This document shows, piece after piece, positions 33,703 through 43,494 of a stretch of 64,000 bases of DNA (positions are counted from its first letter, which is position 1; every line of letters begins with the position of its first letter). Under the pieces are notes generated by a model. The model worked only from the letters and a program-made list of their open reading frames with translations, did no database searches and was not told the origin of the DNA. The stretch is from Deltaproteobacteria bacterium (GTDB lineage: Bacteria > Desulfobacterota > Desulfobacteria > Desulfobacterales > JAFDMD01), in the NCBI GenBank assembly GCA_019306065.1, contig JAFDMF010000005.1, positions 64,843-128,842 on the forward strand, in the 5' to 3' direction. A program made the translations under genes and the position numbers.

Positions 33703-36159
33703 ATGGATGAAATAAAAGGCAGACCTGCCGTTATTATTTTTGCAGGAATTATATTTGGCATTCTTGTAGGAGAAAAATTTTGCGGTTATAAAAATTCCAC
33801 TTTAATTTGTCTATCTTCTATTTTAATATACTCCGTTATAATTAACAACTTTATAAAACCGTTGTATAACAAAAAATTATGCAACGGTTTTATATTATTA
33901 ATTGCTATTGCTACACTATCGGGCTACCTTCTTATTCAGCCTTTTGTCTCCCCTATTCTGCCGAAAAATCATATTTATTATTATACTAATTTTAAACAAA
34001 AGCAGACTATTGTAGGAGTAGTATCTTCGGAGCCGTCATATATAAAAAAAAAATGCAAATTTGAGATTTCGGTCAATTTTATTGAAAAAAATAATAAAAA
34101 AATCCCCGCATCAGGAAAAATTATTGTTACTTGGATAACCGAAAAAGAAAAAAAAATATATCAGGGCGATTTAATAGAATTTAACGCGAAAATCAGATCT
34201 ATAAGAAATTTTTATAACCCCGGCAGATTTGATTACGAAAGGTACTTGGCTTTTAAAAAAATTTACGCAAGATCGTTTGTATATAAAAACAGGCTTAAAA
34301 TTATTAAAAAAAAAGCCGAAGAAGAATCAAAATATTCTATCTTGAAATTAAGAGAAAACTTTTGCAACTTAATAGAAAAACTGCCGTATAAAGAAGAAAA
34401 AAAGGTATTAAAAGCGCTTTTAACTGGAAAAAGAGATGAAATACCCAAAGAGATAAGGGAGGCTTTTAACAATTCCGGCACAAGTCATATTCTGGCAATA
34501 TCCGGTCTGCATATAGGAATAGCCGTATTTATATTCTTTTTTATTTTTACAAAACTATTCTCATTATTTAAAAGTTTTACGGAAAAAGGAACGGTTAAAA
34601 AAATTTCGGCTTTTCTTACCGTAATAATAGCGCTTATATACGGCTTTTTTGCGGGAATGTCTCCTTCCACTCAACGAGCCGTTATTATGACTGCGGTATT
34701 TTTATACTCTTTTATATTTGAAGAGGAGCCGGATACCTTAAACAGCCTTGCCGTATCCGGCATAATAATTTTAATAATTGAGCCGGCGTCTCTTTTTTCC
34801 GTATCTTTTACACTCTCTTTTACCGCAGTTTTTGCAATATCTTACGGACTTAAAAAAACCGGCGTAAAAGATAAAAATAGAATCCTTATATTTTTTCTCA
34901 TATCGGTTTTTGCAACGATAGGAACGCTGCCTATTATACTATACAATTTTAATACGCTTTGCGTAATAGGACCTTTTACCAATTTTATAATTATTCCTAT
35001 TATAGGTTTTATAGTAGTTCCTATAGGGCTAACTGCGGTGTTTATATATCCTTTAAGCTTAAATATATCCTTTTTTCTTTTAAAAATATCGGCAACAGTT
35101 TTATCCGGCGCAATAGAATTTATAAAATTAGTTTCATCCATACCTTATGTATCGGTTAAAACAATTACTCCTAACATAATAGAAATATTATCTTTTTATA
35201 TACTTATAATTTCGTTGCTTAATATTAAAAAATCAAACTTTGCCAAAAATACGGCTTTATTTGCGGCGCTTATTTTATGCGCGGACAGCGCATATTGGAT
35301 AAAAGAGAGATTTTTAAGCCAAGAGTTAAGAATTACCGTTATAGACGTAGGGCAGGGAAACTCGGCTCTTATAGAACTTCCAAAAGGGGAATGTATGTTA
35401 ATAGACGGAGGAGGCTTTTCGGACAAATCCGACTTTGACGCAGGCAAATCTATTGTAGCCCCCTTTTTATGGAAAAAAAAGATAAGAACAATTGAAACAA
35501 TAGTATTAACTCATCCGGATTCGGATCATATGAACGGATTAACCTATATAGCTGAAAACTTTTTTGTAAAAAACTTGTGGAGCAACAACGAAGCGAAAGA
35601 TACAAAAGGTTATAAATCTTTTGTAAACGCCGTCCAAAATAATAATATTAAAAATATTAATTTTCAAAAACTTCACGGCAGTAATGCCATGAACGGCGTT
35701 AAGTTAGATATACTTTATCCGGTTAAAAATTTTGCCGAACTTAAACAAAAGCAGTTATGGCGGGATACAAATAATAATTCGTTGGTTTTAAAAGTAAAAT
35801 ACGGCAATTTCTCATTTCTTTTTACCGGAGATATTAGAAAAAAAGCGGAAAAGGAGCTTGTAAAAACAGCCGGATCAAAACTTAAAAGTCAAATAATGCT
35901 TGCGCCTCATCACGGCAGCAAAACATCCTCTTCGGATATCTTGTTGAATGCGGCATCTCCCGCGCTTGTCGTAATATCCGCAGGTTTTAATAATAGATAC
36001 GGTTTGCCTCATACTCCGGTTATTAATAATTATAAAAAAAGAGGATATAAAATTTTAAGAACGGATATTAACGGAGCGGTAGAGATAAAAAGCTTCGGCA
36101 AAACCTTTAAATATAATACTTATGCCAGCCCGCCTTTTATTAACAAATGCGCAGGTTAG
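33703..36159 (+). CDS. comEC: ComEC/Rec2-family DNA-uptake channel protein
   Basis: This 818-residue membrane protein has an N-terminal helix pair, a DUF4131-like OB-type domain (about 90-200), the ComEC competence core with about eight helices (about 230-510, including SGTSHILAISGLHIG) and a C-terminal metallo-beta-lactamase domain (about 540-810). The last keeps DVGQGNSALIE, THPDSDHMNG, FTGDI and LAPHHGSKTSS. The family forms the channel that brings single-stranded DNA into the cytoplasm. All three modules are present, which suggests function. It follows murA closely. Confidence 0.93.
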   Translation: MDEIKGRPAVIIFAGIIFGILVGEKFCGYKNSTLICLSSILIYSVIINNFIKPLYNKKLCNGFILLIAIATLSGYLLIQPFVSPILPKNHIYYYTNFKQKQTIVGVVSSEPSYIKKKCKFEISVNFIEKNNKKIPASGKIIVTWITEKEKKIYQGDLIEFNAKIRSIRNFYNPGRFDYERYLAFKKIYARSFVYKNRLKIIKKKAEEESKYSILKLRENFCNLIEKLPYKEEKKVLKALLTGKRDEIPKEIREAFNNSGTSHILAISGLHIGIAVFIFFFIFTKLFSLFKSFTEKGTVKKISAFLTVIIALIYGFFAGMSPSTQRAVIMTAVFLYSFIFEEEPDTLNSLAVSGIIILIIEPASLFSVSFTLSFTAVFAISYGLKKTGVKDKNRILIFFLISVFATIGTLPIILYNFNTLCVIGPFTNFIIIPIIGFIVVPIGLTAVFIYPLSLNISFFLLKISATVLSGAIEFIKLVSSIPYVSVKTITPNIIEILSFYILIISLLNIKKSNFAKNTALFAALILCADSAYWIKERFLSQELRITVIDVGQGNSALIELPKGECMLIDGGGFSDKSDFDAGKSIVAPFLWKKKIRTIETIVLTHPDSDHMNGLTYIAENFFVKNLWSNNEAKDTKGYKSFVNAVQNNNIKNINFQKLHGSNAMNGVKLDILYPVKNFAELKQKQLWRDTNNNSLVLKVKYGNFSFLFTGDIRKKAEKELVKTAGSKLKSQIMLAPHHGSKTSSSDILLNAASPALVVISAGFNNRYGLPHTPVINNYKKRGYKILRTDINGAVEIKSFGKTFKYNTYASPPFINKCAG

Positions 36160-36160
36160 C

Positions 36161-36310
36161 CTAAACCGCCTCTTCTAAAAAACCGCCCGCATACTTATGA
36201 AGAATACTGCCAATTAAGGTTTGATAAGGAATTCCTTCAAAAGCCGCCTTTCTTTGCAGCGCTAAATCAAAAATATCAACGGGTAAGCTTTGTAAGATGC
36301 CATCCGTCAT
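36161..36310 (-). pseudogene. short antitoxin-like remnant (BrnA/CopG type)
   Basis: A 49-residue frame from ATG 36310 encodes DIFDLALQRKAAFEGIPYQT followed by LIGSILHKYAGGFLEE. The EGIPYQTLI...ILHKY pattern is that of ribbon-helix-helix antitoxins paired with BrnT-type toxins. The DNA-binding N-terminal strand is missing and the frame overlaps the 3' end of the neighbouring gene, so it is probably a relic. No toxin partner is adjacent. Confidence 0.45.
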
Positions 36311-36614
36311 TATAGGGGCATCTGTAAACTCTAAGCCGCTCTCCTTCTTCTTTTTTTAATATTACCGCTCTTTTTTCCGCATCTTTTTTTGTTTTATAAA
36401 GGGCTTTTCTGCAAATCCCGCATTCTATGCTGGGGGTTTGTCTGTTTTTGGGGGATAAATGCCATAATCCGCAGGTATGGCATCTATAGGGGATAAGATT
36501 ATTTCCGTATTCAATGTTGGCATAATCCGCTCCCTCCCGCGCATTCTGTTCAAAATTGTATTCCGTAAGCGGTTCGCCTGTTCGGCTAAAGCATGTGGCG
36601 CTTTTGAAGTTCAT
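36276..36614 (-). CDS. small zinc-ribbon-like protein
   Basis: This 112-residue protein contains a CxxC pair YRCHTCGLWHLSP, a second pair ECGICRKALY, and a C-terminal YRCPYNDGWHLTK that echoes the first. The cysteines and WHL histidines suggest zinc binding. I have seen similar short proteins in delta-proteobacteria but know no function. The gene stands alone and overlaps the antitoxin-like remnant at its end. Confidence 0.6.
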   Translation of the reverse strand: MNFKSATCFSRTGEPLTEYNFEQNAREGADYANIEYGNNLIPYRCHTCGLWHLSPKNRQTPSIECGICRKALYKTKKDAEKRAVILKKEEGERLRVYRCPYNDGWHLTKLTR

Positions 36615-36724
36615 TCTTTTTTTTCTCCGATTTATCAGATTTTTGATATTACAAGCAAACAGCCCCGCTTTTTTACTCTAAAAGCGCATTATATATTTTA
36701 TGTTCCGCTGCAAAAGGTTTGCTA

Positions 36725-37801
36725 TCAACTCCGATCCTGAGCTAAACTACCCTCACACATAACACACCCACAACAATATGAGCTTTCCAAGTTATATCCA
36801 GATCCAGCTATCAGGTCATTGCAGTATCCGCAATGACCATGTTCGTCAAGCAATTCTAAACAATTAAGACATAAATAGGAATCACCAAATGGTATAGCAG
36901 TAGGCTCGGCTGAATATTCACAGTTGCTACAATAAGCTCTTAAAGACTCTTCTTTAGGATCTTCATCAGGAGCTAATTCTTGAAGAAGAAAATTAATATC
37001 TGAAACAAACCCACACTTTTGACACTCGCCGAGCCCTAAATCTTCAACTTTAATGTCTGTCTCACATTTCGGACAAGCTATAACTAAAAAATTGCTGCGC
37101 ATATTACATATACGGCATGTGCAAGAAAACAATGGATCATAACTACCATCTACCTTTGCGGCATCAAAATTACAGAAATAGCATTTTTCATATTGAATGC
37201 CATTCGTTTTATCATTTAAAATAGCAGGTTTCATTTCTTCGTGTTTTGCGCTTAAATATTTTTTGTGGCGCTGCATTAAATGATTAAGTTTTTCAATTTT
37301 CTCTAAGTAATCTTTAAAAATCGGTTGCCATTTACTGATAAGTAGCGAATGAAGATAAAACCATGCCGCATACTGTTCCGGTATAACTTCGTCGAGAGTC
37401 GCATTGTCTGGTTTAACTATATATTTTTCATTAAAAAAATGGATAAGTTGGTTTCTATGATTTCTAACAATTTTAAAACATTGTTCCGCTTTATTTTCAA
37501 TCTTTTCCCCAGAAATATTTTTTAATCTATTGATGGCTTCATCCATACTGACTGAATTAAAATCGCCTGCTTTAAATTTTGAAAGTTGTGCATTCTCAGG
37601 CTTTTTAAATATTAAAGACCAATGTTCAACCAGAAGACGAGCTTTAAAAAATAGTTCTATGGCAGAACAAAAATGAATGACTGAATACTTTGGCGAATTA
37701 TCTAACTCGGTAACAGACTTTTCTAAAAAATCTATAGCATTGCAAGTTAAGCTATCAAAACATTTTTGTAGATTTATCGACATTTTTTTATTCATTCGCA
37801 A
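36725..37801 (-). CDS. HEPN-like domain fused to multiple zinc ribbons
   Basis: Residues about 10-175 are helical and contain RNQLIH (116-121), the RNxxxH motif of HEPN ribonuclease-type domains, preceded by HFCSAIELFFKARLL. Residues about 200-358 hold at least five CxxC units, for example CYFCNFD, CTCRICNMR, CPKCETD, CQKCGFV, CSNCEYS, CLNCLE and CGYCND. This suggests a nucleic-acid-binding zinc array joined to a putative RNase. No antitoxin is adjacent. HEPN proteins often act in RNA processing or anti-phage defence; its role is unknown. Confidence 0.65.
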   Translation of the reverse strand: MRMNKKMSINLQKCFDSLTCNAIDFLEKSVTELDNSPKYSVIHFCSAIELFFKARLLVEHWSLIFKKPENAQLSKFKAGDFNSVSMDEAINRLKNISGEKIENKAEQCFKIVRNHRNQLIHFFNEKYIVKPDNATLDEVIPEQYAAWFYLHSLLISKWQPIFKDYLEKIEKLNHLMQRHKKYLSAKHEEMKPAILNDKTNGIQYEKCYFCNFDAAKVDGSYDPLFSCTCRICNMRSNFLVIACPKCETDIKVEDLGLGECQKCGFVSDINFLLQELAPDEDPKEESLRAYCSNCEYSAEPTAIPFGDSYLCLNCLELLDEHGHCGYCNDLIAGSGYNLESSYCCGCVMCEGSLAQDRS

Positions 37802-37918
37802 TTTTCCGCTAACAAGTTATTGTGCATGTCTGTATATCTTGAATAATATTAATAATTTTATTGTCAAATATATAACCACATAGGTTAGGTTGCGCGAAGC
37901 GACGCCCGACCTACTATT

Positions 37919-38755
37919 TTATTTCTTTTTACTTTTTCGAATAATCTTCCTTTTGGCTTCGGATATAGAAGCCGGAACATCAACGCCTATTATTTCTTTT
38001 ACGGCATTAAAGCGTTCCGGGCAGGCTTTAATACAGGTTCCGCATTTTATACATTTTTCCTGATCTATTATGTGTATTAGATTTTTGCCGCCGTCTATTG
38101 CATCTACCGGACATTTTTTTATGCAGATATTGCAGGCTTGGCATTTATCAGGGTCAATGTAATATGAAGGGGCGCTATCAATTAACCGTTCTATTTCGTC
38201 CGTAGTAAAAAAATCTTTATATTGAGCGGGATCTTTAATAACGGTTTCAAGTTTTTCTTTTTTTGCTATTTTAATATAAGGGATAAGCTTTGAAATCTCT
38301 TTAAGTCTACTTTCAAGTATCTTTTGGTCTGTTTTTTCAGCTTTGCCGATTGGTCCTATCTCTTTTATTTTTTTTGTAAAATTATTGACAATTTCGGCAA
38401 ACAGGATGCCTTCGCCGGAAGACATAAATTCTATTTTTAATCTTTCGGGATTCATCCCTATGTATTCCATTATTTTTTTTAATAAAAGGGCTATGTTTAG
38501 GGCATGATAATTTCCATGCGTCGTATAGTTGCATTCGTTAAGACGGCATCCTCCTATAAAGACTCCGTCTATTTTATTTAAGAAGGCTCTTATTATAAAT
38601 TCCGGATCGACTCTTCCGGAACACATTACGCGGATGAGTCTGATTTCGGTATTATATTGTAATCTGGAAACTCCAGCTAAGTCGGCTGCGCCGTAAGCTC
38701 ACCAATGGCAAACAAAACCTAATATTTTCGGTTTAAATCTATTTTGAGCGCTCAT
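37919..38755 (-). CDS. selenocysteine-containing MvhD/BamF-like protein with C-terminal ferredoxin domain
   Basis: Reading through an in-frame TGA at 38699-38701 as selenocysteine gives one 278-residue protein starting at ATG 38755. Residues 1-130 are an MvhD [2Fe-2S] domain: FVCHWU (U19), AYGAADLAGVSRLQY, MCSGRVDPEFI and IGGCRLNECNY. Residues about 195-250 hold two [4Fe-4S] motifs (CQACNICIKKCP and CIKCGTCIKACP). MvhD passes electrons to HdrA; BamF in Geobacter is the counterpart. A 5-bp hairpin with a GUU loop begins about 22 bases after the UGA. Without readthrough the domain would lose its first cysteine. Confidence 0.88.
38664..38676 (-). promoter_or_regulatory. candidate bacterial SECIS hairpin in the MvhD/BamF-like gene
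   Basis: CTGGA and TCCAG pair around a GUU loop, placed 23-35 bases downstream of the UGA at 38699-38701. Bacterial SECIS loops lie about 16-37 bases after the UGA and present a G/U in the loop. The stem is short. Confidence 0.5.
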
Positions 38756-38779
38756 TTATATTTATATCTCCTTTATTTA

Positions 38780-38922
38780 AATTTCGGCGCATAACTTCAT
38801 AGTTTACCCGTTTGCGGCGTTGAAAAAAAATTTTTAATCCTCGAAATACTCCATATATTCCTGCGGTTAAAAATTTTTTTCGCCTTGCAAACGAACAAAC
38901 TATTTTATTATGCGCCAAAATT
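38780..38922. repeat. 143-bp imperfect palindrome of the shared repeat family
   Basis: Outer arms AATTTCGGCGCATAA and TTATGCGCCAAAATT pair with one mismatch. The interior matches the 17121-17244 copy closely (CCCGTTTGCGGCGTT, TTTTTAATCCTCGAAATACT, TATTCCTGCGGTTAAAA, GCAAACGAACAAA). It lies between the HdrA/BamE-like and MvhD/BamF-like genes. Confidence 0.85.
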
Positions 38923-39004
38923 CAATCATTCTTCTTTGTGATTAAATTTATTTAATAATGGATGTTTCCAATGACAAGCAAAAACCGCTCTTCTTGTCTT
39001 ACCA

Positions 39005-42000
39005 TTATGCAGCGGCGTCTATTTGACTTAAAATTTCTTTATCCGTAAAGTGTTTTAAAGATATTGCTCCCGTAGGACATTTTGCGTTACAAAGCCCGTC
39101 TCCTTTGCAAAGAACAGGATTAACAAAAGCTTTGCCGCCCTGTTTTGTTTTGCGTAATTCTATAGCGTTGTATGTGCATGCGGATATACAGGCTTCGCAT
39201 CCTATACATTTTTTTTCCTCCACTTCGCAAACCGAACCGGAAACCGTAACTATGTCGCGAGCAAGCAGGGTTAAGGCTCTGCCTGCGGCTCCGTAAGCCT
39301 GACTGATTGTTTCGGATATATGTTTCGGGTAATGGGCTGTTCCGCAAAGATAAACTCCGTCTGTTCCGAATTCTACGGGTTTTAATTTTACATGAGCCTC
39401 TTTGAAAAAATTATCGGGTCCTAATGGAACTTTAAATAATAGAGATATTTTTTTGTTGTCTTCGGGAGGAAGAACCGCTGCCGCCAAACTTATTATATCC
39501 GCATCTATAGCGATTTTTCTGCCTAATATATAATCGTATATGGCAACTCTTAAAATAGTTTTGCCGCTTTCGTCTATAGCCTTTACTTCAGGTTTTGCTT
39601 CCGGCTTGTAGCGGATAAATTTTATATTGTTCTCAGCCGCTTCTCTGTAATAATCCTCTTTAAAACCGTAAGTTCTTATATCTCTAAATAAAATATATAT
39701 ATCGATATCAGGGTTTATTTCTTTTAGTTTAAGTCCGTTTTTGATTGATTCGGAGCAGCATATTCTACTGCAGTAGTTTCTATCTTCATTCCTGCAGCCT
39801 ACGCACTGTATCATGGCGATATTTTTTGCGCTTATTACGGAGTTGTCTTTTTGAGCAATCAGATTTTCCAATTGAAGATTTGTTACTACTCTTTTATCTT
39901 TTCCGTAAAGGTATTCTTTGGGTTTATATTCCCGAGCGCCTATAGCGATAACTGCCGCTCCGTGTTTTATTTTTTCGGTTTGGTTTTTGTATCTTATTTC
40001 CGTCTCGAAATTTCCCACATAACCGTAAGCCCCTGTTATTTCAACCTCTGTTCTTACTCGGATTAAAGGATGTTTATAAACTTTGCTTATAAGGTTGTTT
40101 AAATGGGCGCTAATATCTAAGTTTTCTAATAAATAACGGATCTTTTTTGCAATGCCTCCGAGATCATTATTTTTTTCTATAAGATATACAGGATGGTTTT
40201 GTTCGGCTATGGAAAGAGCGCATGTCATTCCCGCTATTCCGCCGCCTATTATTAAAGCGGTTTTATTTACGGGAAGATCTATTTCTTGTAAAGGCTCAAG
40301 ATGCGCCGCGCGCGCCGCCGCCATTTTAATTATATCTTTTGCTTTTTGGGTTGCCTCCTCCTTTTCTTTGGAATGCACCCAAGAGTTATGCTCTCTTATG
40401 TTAGCCATTTCGCAAAAGTATTGATTGATTCCCGCCTCTTTTAAGGTATCTCTAAACAGCGGTTCAAGGGTTCTCGGAGAGCATGCGGCTATGATTACGC
40501 GGTTTAAGCCTTTTTCTTTTATTGCGTCTGTTATCTCTTTTGCGGAATTTGTAGCGCAGGAAAAAAGCTGTTCGCAAGCATAAACAACATTAGGCAGCGT
40601 TGAAGCGTATTGAACGGCGGAAGGCACATCTACAACTCTTCCTATGTTTGATCCGCAATGGCATACAAAAACCCCTATTTTCGGCTCTTCGCCGGATTGG
40701 TCAATTTCTTGCGGATATATTCTTTCTTTGGTAAGTTTATCTCTTCTGTAATTAAGAAGCTCGCCGCATTGAGAACCAGCGCCGCTTGCGCCAAAAACCG
40801 ATTCCGGAATATCGGAAGGTCCGCTAAACGCGCCGCTTATAAATATTCCCGGTCTTGTGGTCTGCATTGGATTGGAAGGGTCTGTTTTACAAAATCCATA
40901 AGAATTAAGCTTTATTTGAAATTTTTCGGCTATTTTAAGATGATCTGCCGGCGGGTTTAATCCTACGGATAATACTACCATATCAAATTCTTCCTCTTTT
41001 ACTTGGGAGTCGGAGGTGGCATATCTTATAATTATATTTTTGGTTTTTGGGTCTTGTCTGTCTATTGACGGGTAGCTTCTTATAAATCTAACTCCGGGAA
41101 GATTTTCGGCTCTTTGGAAGTATGTTTCAAAATCTTTGCCGTAAGAACGGATGTCATTATGGAATATTACGCATTCTGCATTAGAATCATGTTCTTTTGT
41201 TAAAATTACCTGCTTTTGAGCGTAGGCGCAGCATACCGCAGAGCAATACGGGTTATCTCCCGGGGTTACTCTTCTTGAACCTACGCACTGTATCCATGCT
41301 ATTTTACGAGGATGTTTTTTATCGGATGCGCGCAGTATTTCTCCTTCGTAAGGTCCCGTTGCGCATAAAATTCTTTCAAAGTCAAGGGATGTAACTACAT
41401 TTTGAAACTCTCCGTAGCCATATCTGCCTTTTATTGTAGGATCAAACGCCTCATACCCCGGACACAAAATAACGGCTCCTATTTTTATTTCTATTTTTTT
41501 CGGCTTTTGATAAAAGTCTATGGCGTCGTTTTTACAGACTCCCGCGCAGATAAGACATTTTTTTTCTTTAAGATAAAGGCAGCTTTCATCTATGTATGCA
41601 ATTAAAGGAATTGCTTGGGCAAAGTATATATGGATCGCTTTGTTTTCAGATATTTCCCGATTGAATTGATCCGGATATTGAACAGGGCAGTATTCCACGC
41701 AAACGGTGCAGCCAGTACATTTTTCTTCTATAATGTATCTTGGTTTTTTTATTAAAGTTGCTTTAAAATTTCCCGCTTCTCCTTCTATGTTTTCAACTTG
41801 AGTATAAGTTATAACCTCTATGTTAGGATGCCGGCCGACCTCGACCAGTTTTGGCGCCAGTATTCACATTGAGCAGTCGTTGGTAGGATAGGTTTTATCT
41901 AACTGAGCCATTTTGCCGCCTATAGCGGCGTTTTTTTCAACAAGATAAACCTTAAAGCCAGCGTCCGCAAGATCCAAAGAGGCTTGTATGCCGCTGATTC

Positions 42001-42091
42001 CTCCGCCTACGACCATTACGTCTGCGTAATCGCTTTTTTCGGTTTTACAAAGCTTTTGAATTTTTTCTTCTATCAATTGTTTGGTATTCAC
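39005..42091 (-). CDS. selenocysteine-containing double HdrA-like flavoprotein (BamE-like)
   Basis: Reading the in-frame TGA at 41864-41866 as selenocysteine (U76, in NDCSMU) joins two open segments into a 1028-residue protein. The first HdrA module has [32 protein letters not shown], the ferredoxin motif [11 protein letters not shown] and [11 protein letters not shown] second module starts near 400 ([16 protein letters not shown]) with its own FAD site [14 protein letters not shown] and [12 protein letters not shown]. Two C-terminal [4Fe-4S] motifs ([11 protein letters not shown] and [11 protein letters not shown]) end it. BamE of the class II benzoyl-CoA reductase complex is a large HdrA-like protein in the same gene order. 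HdrA is the electron-bifurcating flavoprotein of such complexes. Confidence 0.9.
41831..41848 (-). promoter_or_regulatory. candidate bacterial SECIS hairpin in the HdrA/BamE-like gene
   Basis: CTGGTCG and CGGCCGG form a 7-bp stem (two G-U pairs) with an AGGU loop, located 16-33 bases after the UGA at 41864-41866. Position and the GU-containing loop fit the SelB-binding element. Confidence 0.6.
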
Positions 42092-42181
42092 TTTAATCCG
42101 CCTTTATTTAAACTCCGCCGTATAACTTTTTTGTTATTCGACAAAATTTCTTTTTATATTTTTATTAAGAAATTTCTCCTG

Positions 42182-43333
42182 TTAAATTACTCGTTCAATA
42201 ATTTCGGCAAGCTCTTTAATTTCTATCTGTTCGCCGCCTTTAACCGTTAATTTGCTATCCTCGAAATTGGCGATACAGTATGGGCAGGCTGTAACTAGCA
42301 CTTCGGCTCCCGCGTTTATTGCTTGTTGTAATCTGATATCCGAAAATCTTTCCCCTTTTGGAGTCTCCATCCAAATTCTGCCCCCTCCGCCTCCGCAGCA
42401 AAGGCTGTTTTCCATTGTTTCTTCCATTTCGATTAACTCAAGCCCATGTATCTGTTTTAAAATTTGTCTCGGCTGGCTGTATATGCCGTTATGACGCCCC
42501 AAATAACACGGGTCATGATATGTAACCTTTTTATTGTATTCTTTTTGTAGTTTAAGTTTTTTGCCGTCAAGAAGTTTCCATAAATATTCGGATATATGTA
42601 TAACTTCAAAATTTCCCATAAGTTCCGGATATTCGTTTTTAAATGTATGATAACAATGCGGAGAGGATACAAGGATTTTTTTTACGCCATTCTCCACAAA
42701 GGTATTGATGTTTTGATACGCCAATTTTTTAAATAACTGCTCGTTGCCTGTTTTGCGGATGCTCTCTCCGCAGCAGCTCTCTTTTTGACCCAGTATTCCG
42801 AAATTTACTTCGGCTTTTTTAAGAATTTTAACCGTAGCTATAGCGGCTTTTTTTAATCTGGGGTCGTAGCTGAAATAGCAGCCCGTAAAATATAGCAATT
42901 CCGTTTCTTCGTCAAATTCTTTTACTCCAAGCTCTTTTGCCCAATCCGCCCTTTTTTTTCGTTCTTCGTTAAAAGGGTTGCCTTCGCCTGTAAGACTTCC
43001 GCTTATTCCGCGAATTGGAGCGGCGGAAGCCGGCAATATGTCATATTCGGTTGCAATTTTTCGCAGCGCTATTCCGGATTCTATTTGTTGAACGTCTCTC
43101 GGGCAATGCGTCGGGCATTTTCCGCAAGTGGTGCATAGCCATAGCTCTTCGCTTTCTATATCGGTAAAACCGAACGCCGCTTCCCGGACTATTTTGCGCA
43201 TACTAAAAGAGCGGACTTTATTCCACGGGCATACTATATCGCATAATCCGCATTGAAAGCATCTTTTAAAAGCGTCGCCCCCGCTTGCTTTTATCATATC
43301 TGATATTTCTTTATAGTCGGATAGATTTTCCAC
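42182..43333 (-). CDS. HdrD-like (HdrC-HdrB fusion) Fe-S protein, BamD-like
   Basis: This 383-residue protein begins with two [4Fe-4S] motifs (CFQCGLCDIVCP and CTTCGKCPTHCP), the HdrC part. Two CCG domains follow: FTGCYFSYDPR with ESCCGES, and YHDPCYLGRHNG with SLCCGGGGGR. Such CCG pairs hold noncubane [4Fe-4S] clusters in heterodisulfide reductases. BamD occupies the equivalent place between BamC and BamE. It would pass electrons between the HdrA-like flavoprotein and the ferredoxin or tungsten subunits. Confidence 0.9.
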   Translation of the reverse strand: MENLSDYKEISDMIKASGGDAFKRCFQCGLCDIVCPWNKVRSFSMRKIVREAAFGFTDIESEELWLCTTCGKCPTHCPRDVQQIESGIALRKIATEYDILPASAAPIRGISGSLTGEGNPFNEERKKRADWAKELGVKEFDEETELLYFTGCYFSYDPRLKKAAIATVKILKKAEVNFGILGQKESCCGESIRKTGNEQLFKKLAYQNINTFVENGVKKILVSSPHCYHTFKNEYPELMGNFEVIHISEYLWKLLDGKKLKLQKEYNKKVTYHDPCYLGRHNGIYSQPRQILKQIHGLELIEMEETMENSLCCGGGGGRIWMETPKGERFSDIRLQQAINAGAEVLVTACPYCIANFEDSKLTVKGGEQIEIKELAEIIERVI

Positions 43334-43398
43334 CTGCTTTTTTCATCCCTTTTTTATCTGTTTATATTTTAAAATACAAAGATACAAAGTTGCAAATT

Positions 43399-43422
43399 AG
43401 AGACGTCGCGTCCAACGTCTCT
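43399..43422. repeat. diverged copy of the GAGACGT palindrome
   Basis: AGAGACGTCGCG and TCCAACGTCTCT form an imperfect palindrome related to the perfect 28-bp copies at 23939 and 52604. It lies upstream of the BamD-like gene. Confidence 0.6.
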
Positions 43423-43494
43423 TTCATTTTTTTGTTCATTGTTTTTGCAAACAACTTTGAACATCTCTACGCATAAAATGAGCAAAATAAGAAA

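Noticed and set aside
38923-39004. Reading GKTRRAVFACHWKHPLL downstream of the HdrA-like gene as another MvhD-type domain start
   Set aside because: The CHW similarity is limited to three residues, and there is no following MvhD sequence in frame.
41864-41866. TGA ending a 75-residue HdrA fragment, read as a nonsense mutation
   Set aside because: The downstream frame is open and homologous throughout, the position matches an HdrA cysteine and a SECIS-like hairpin follows, so selenocysteine explains it better.
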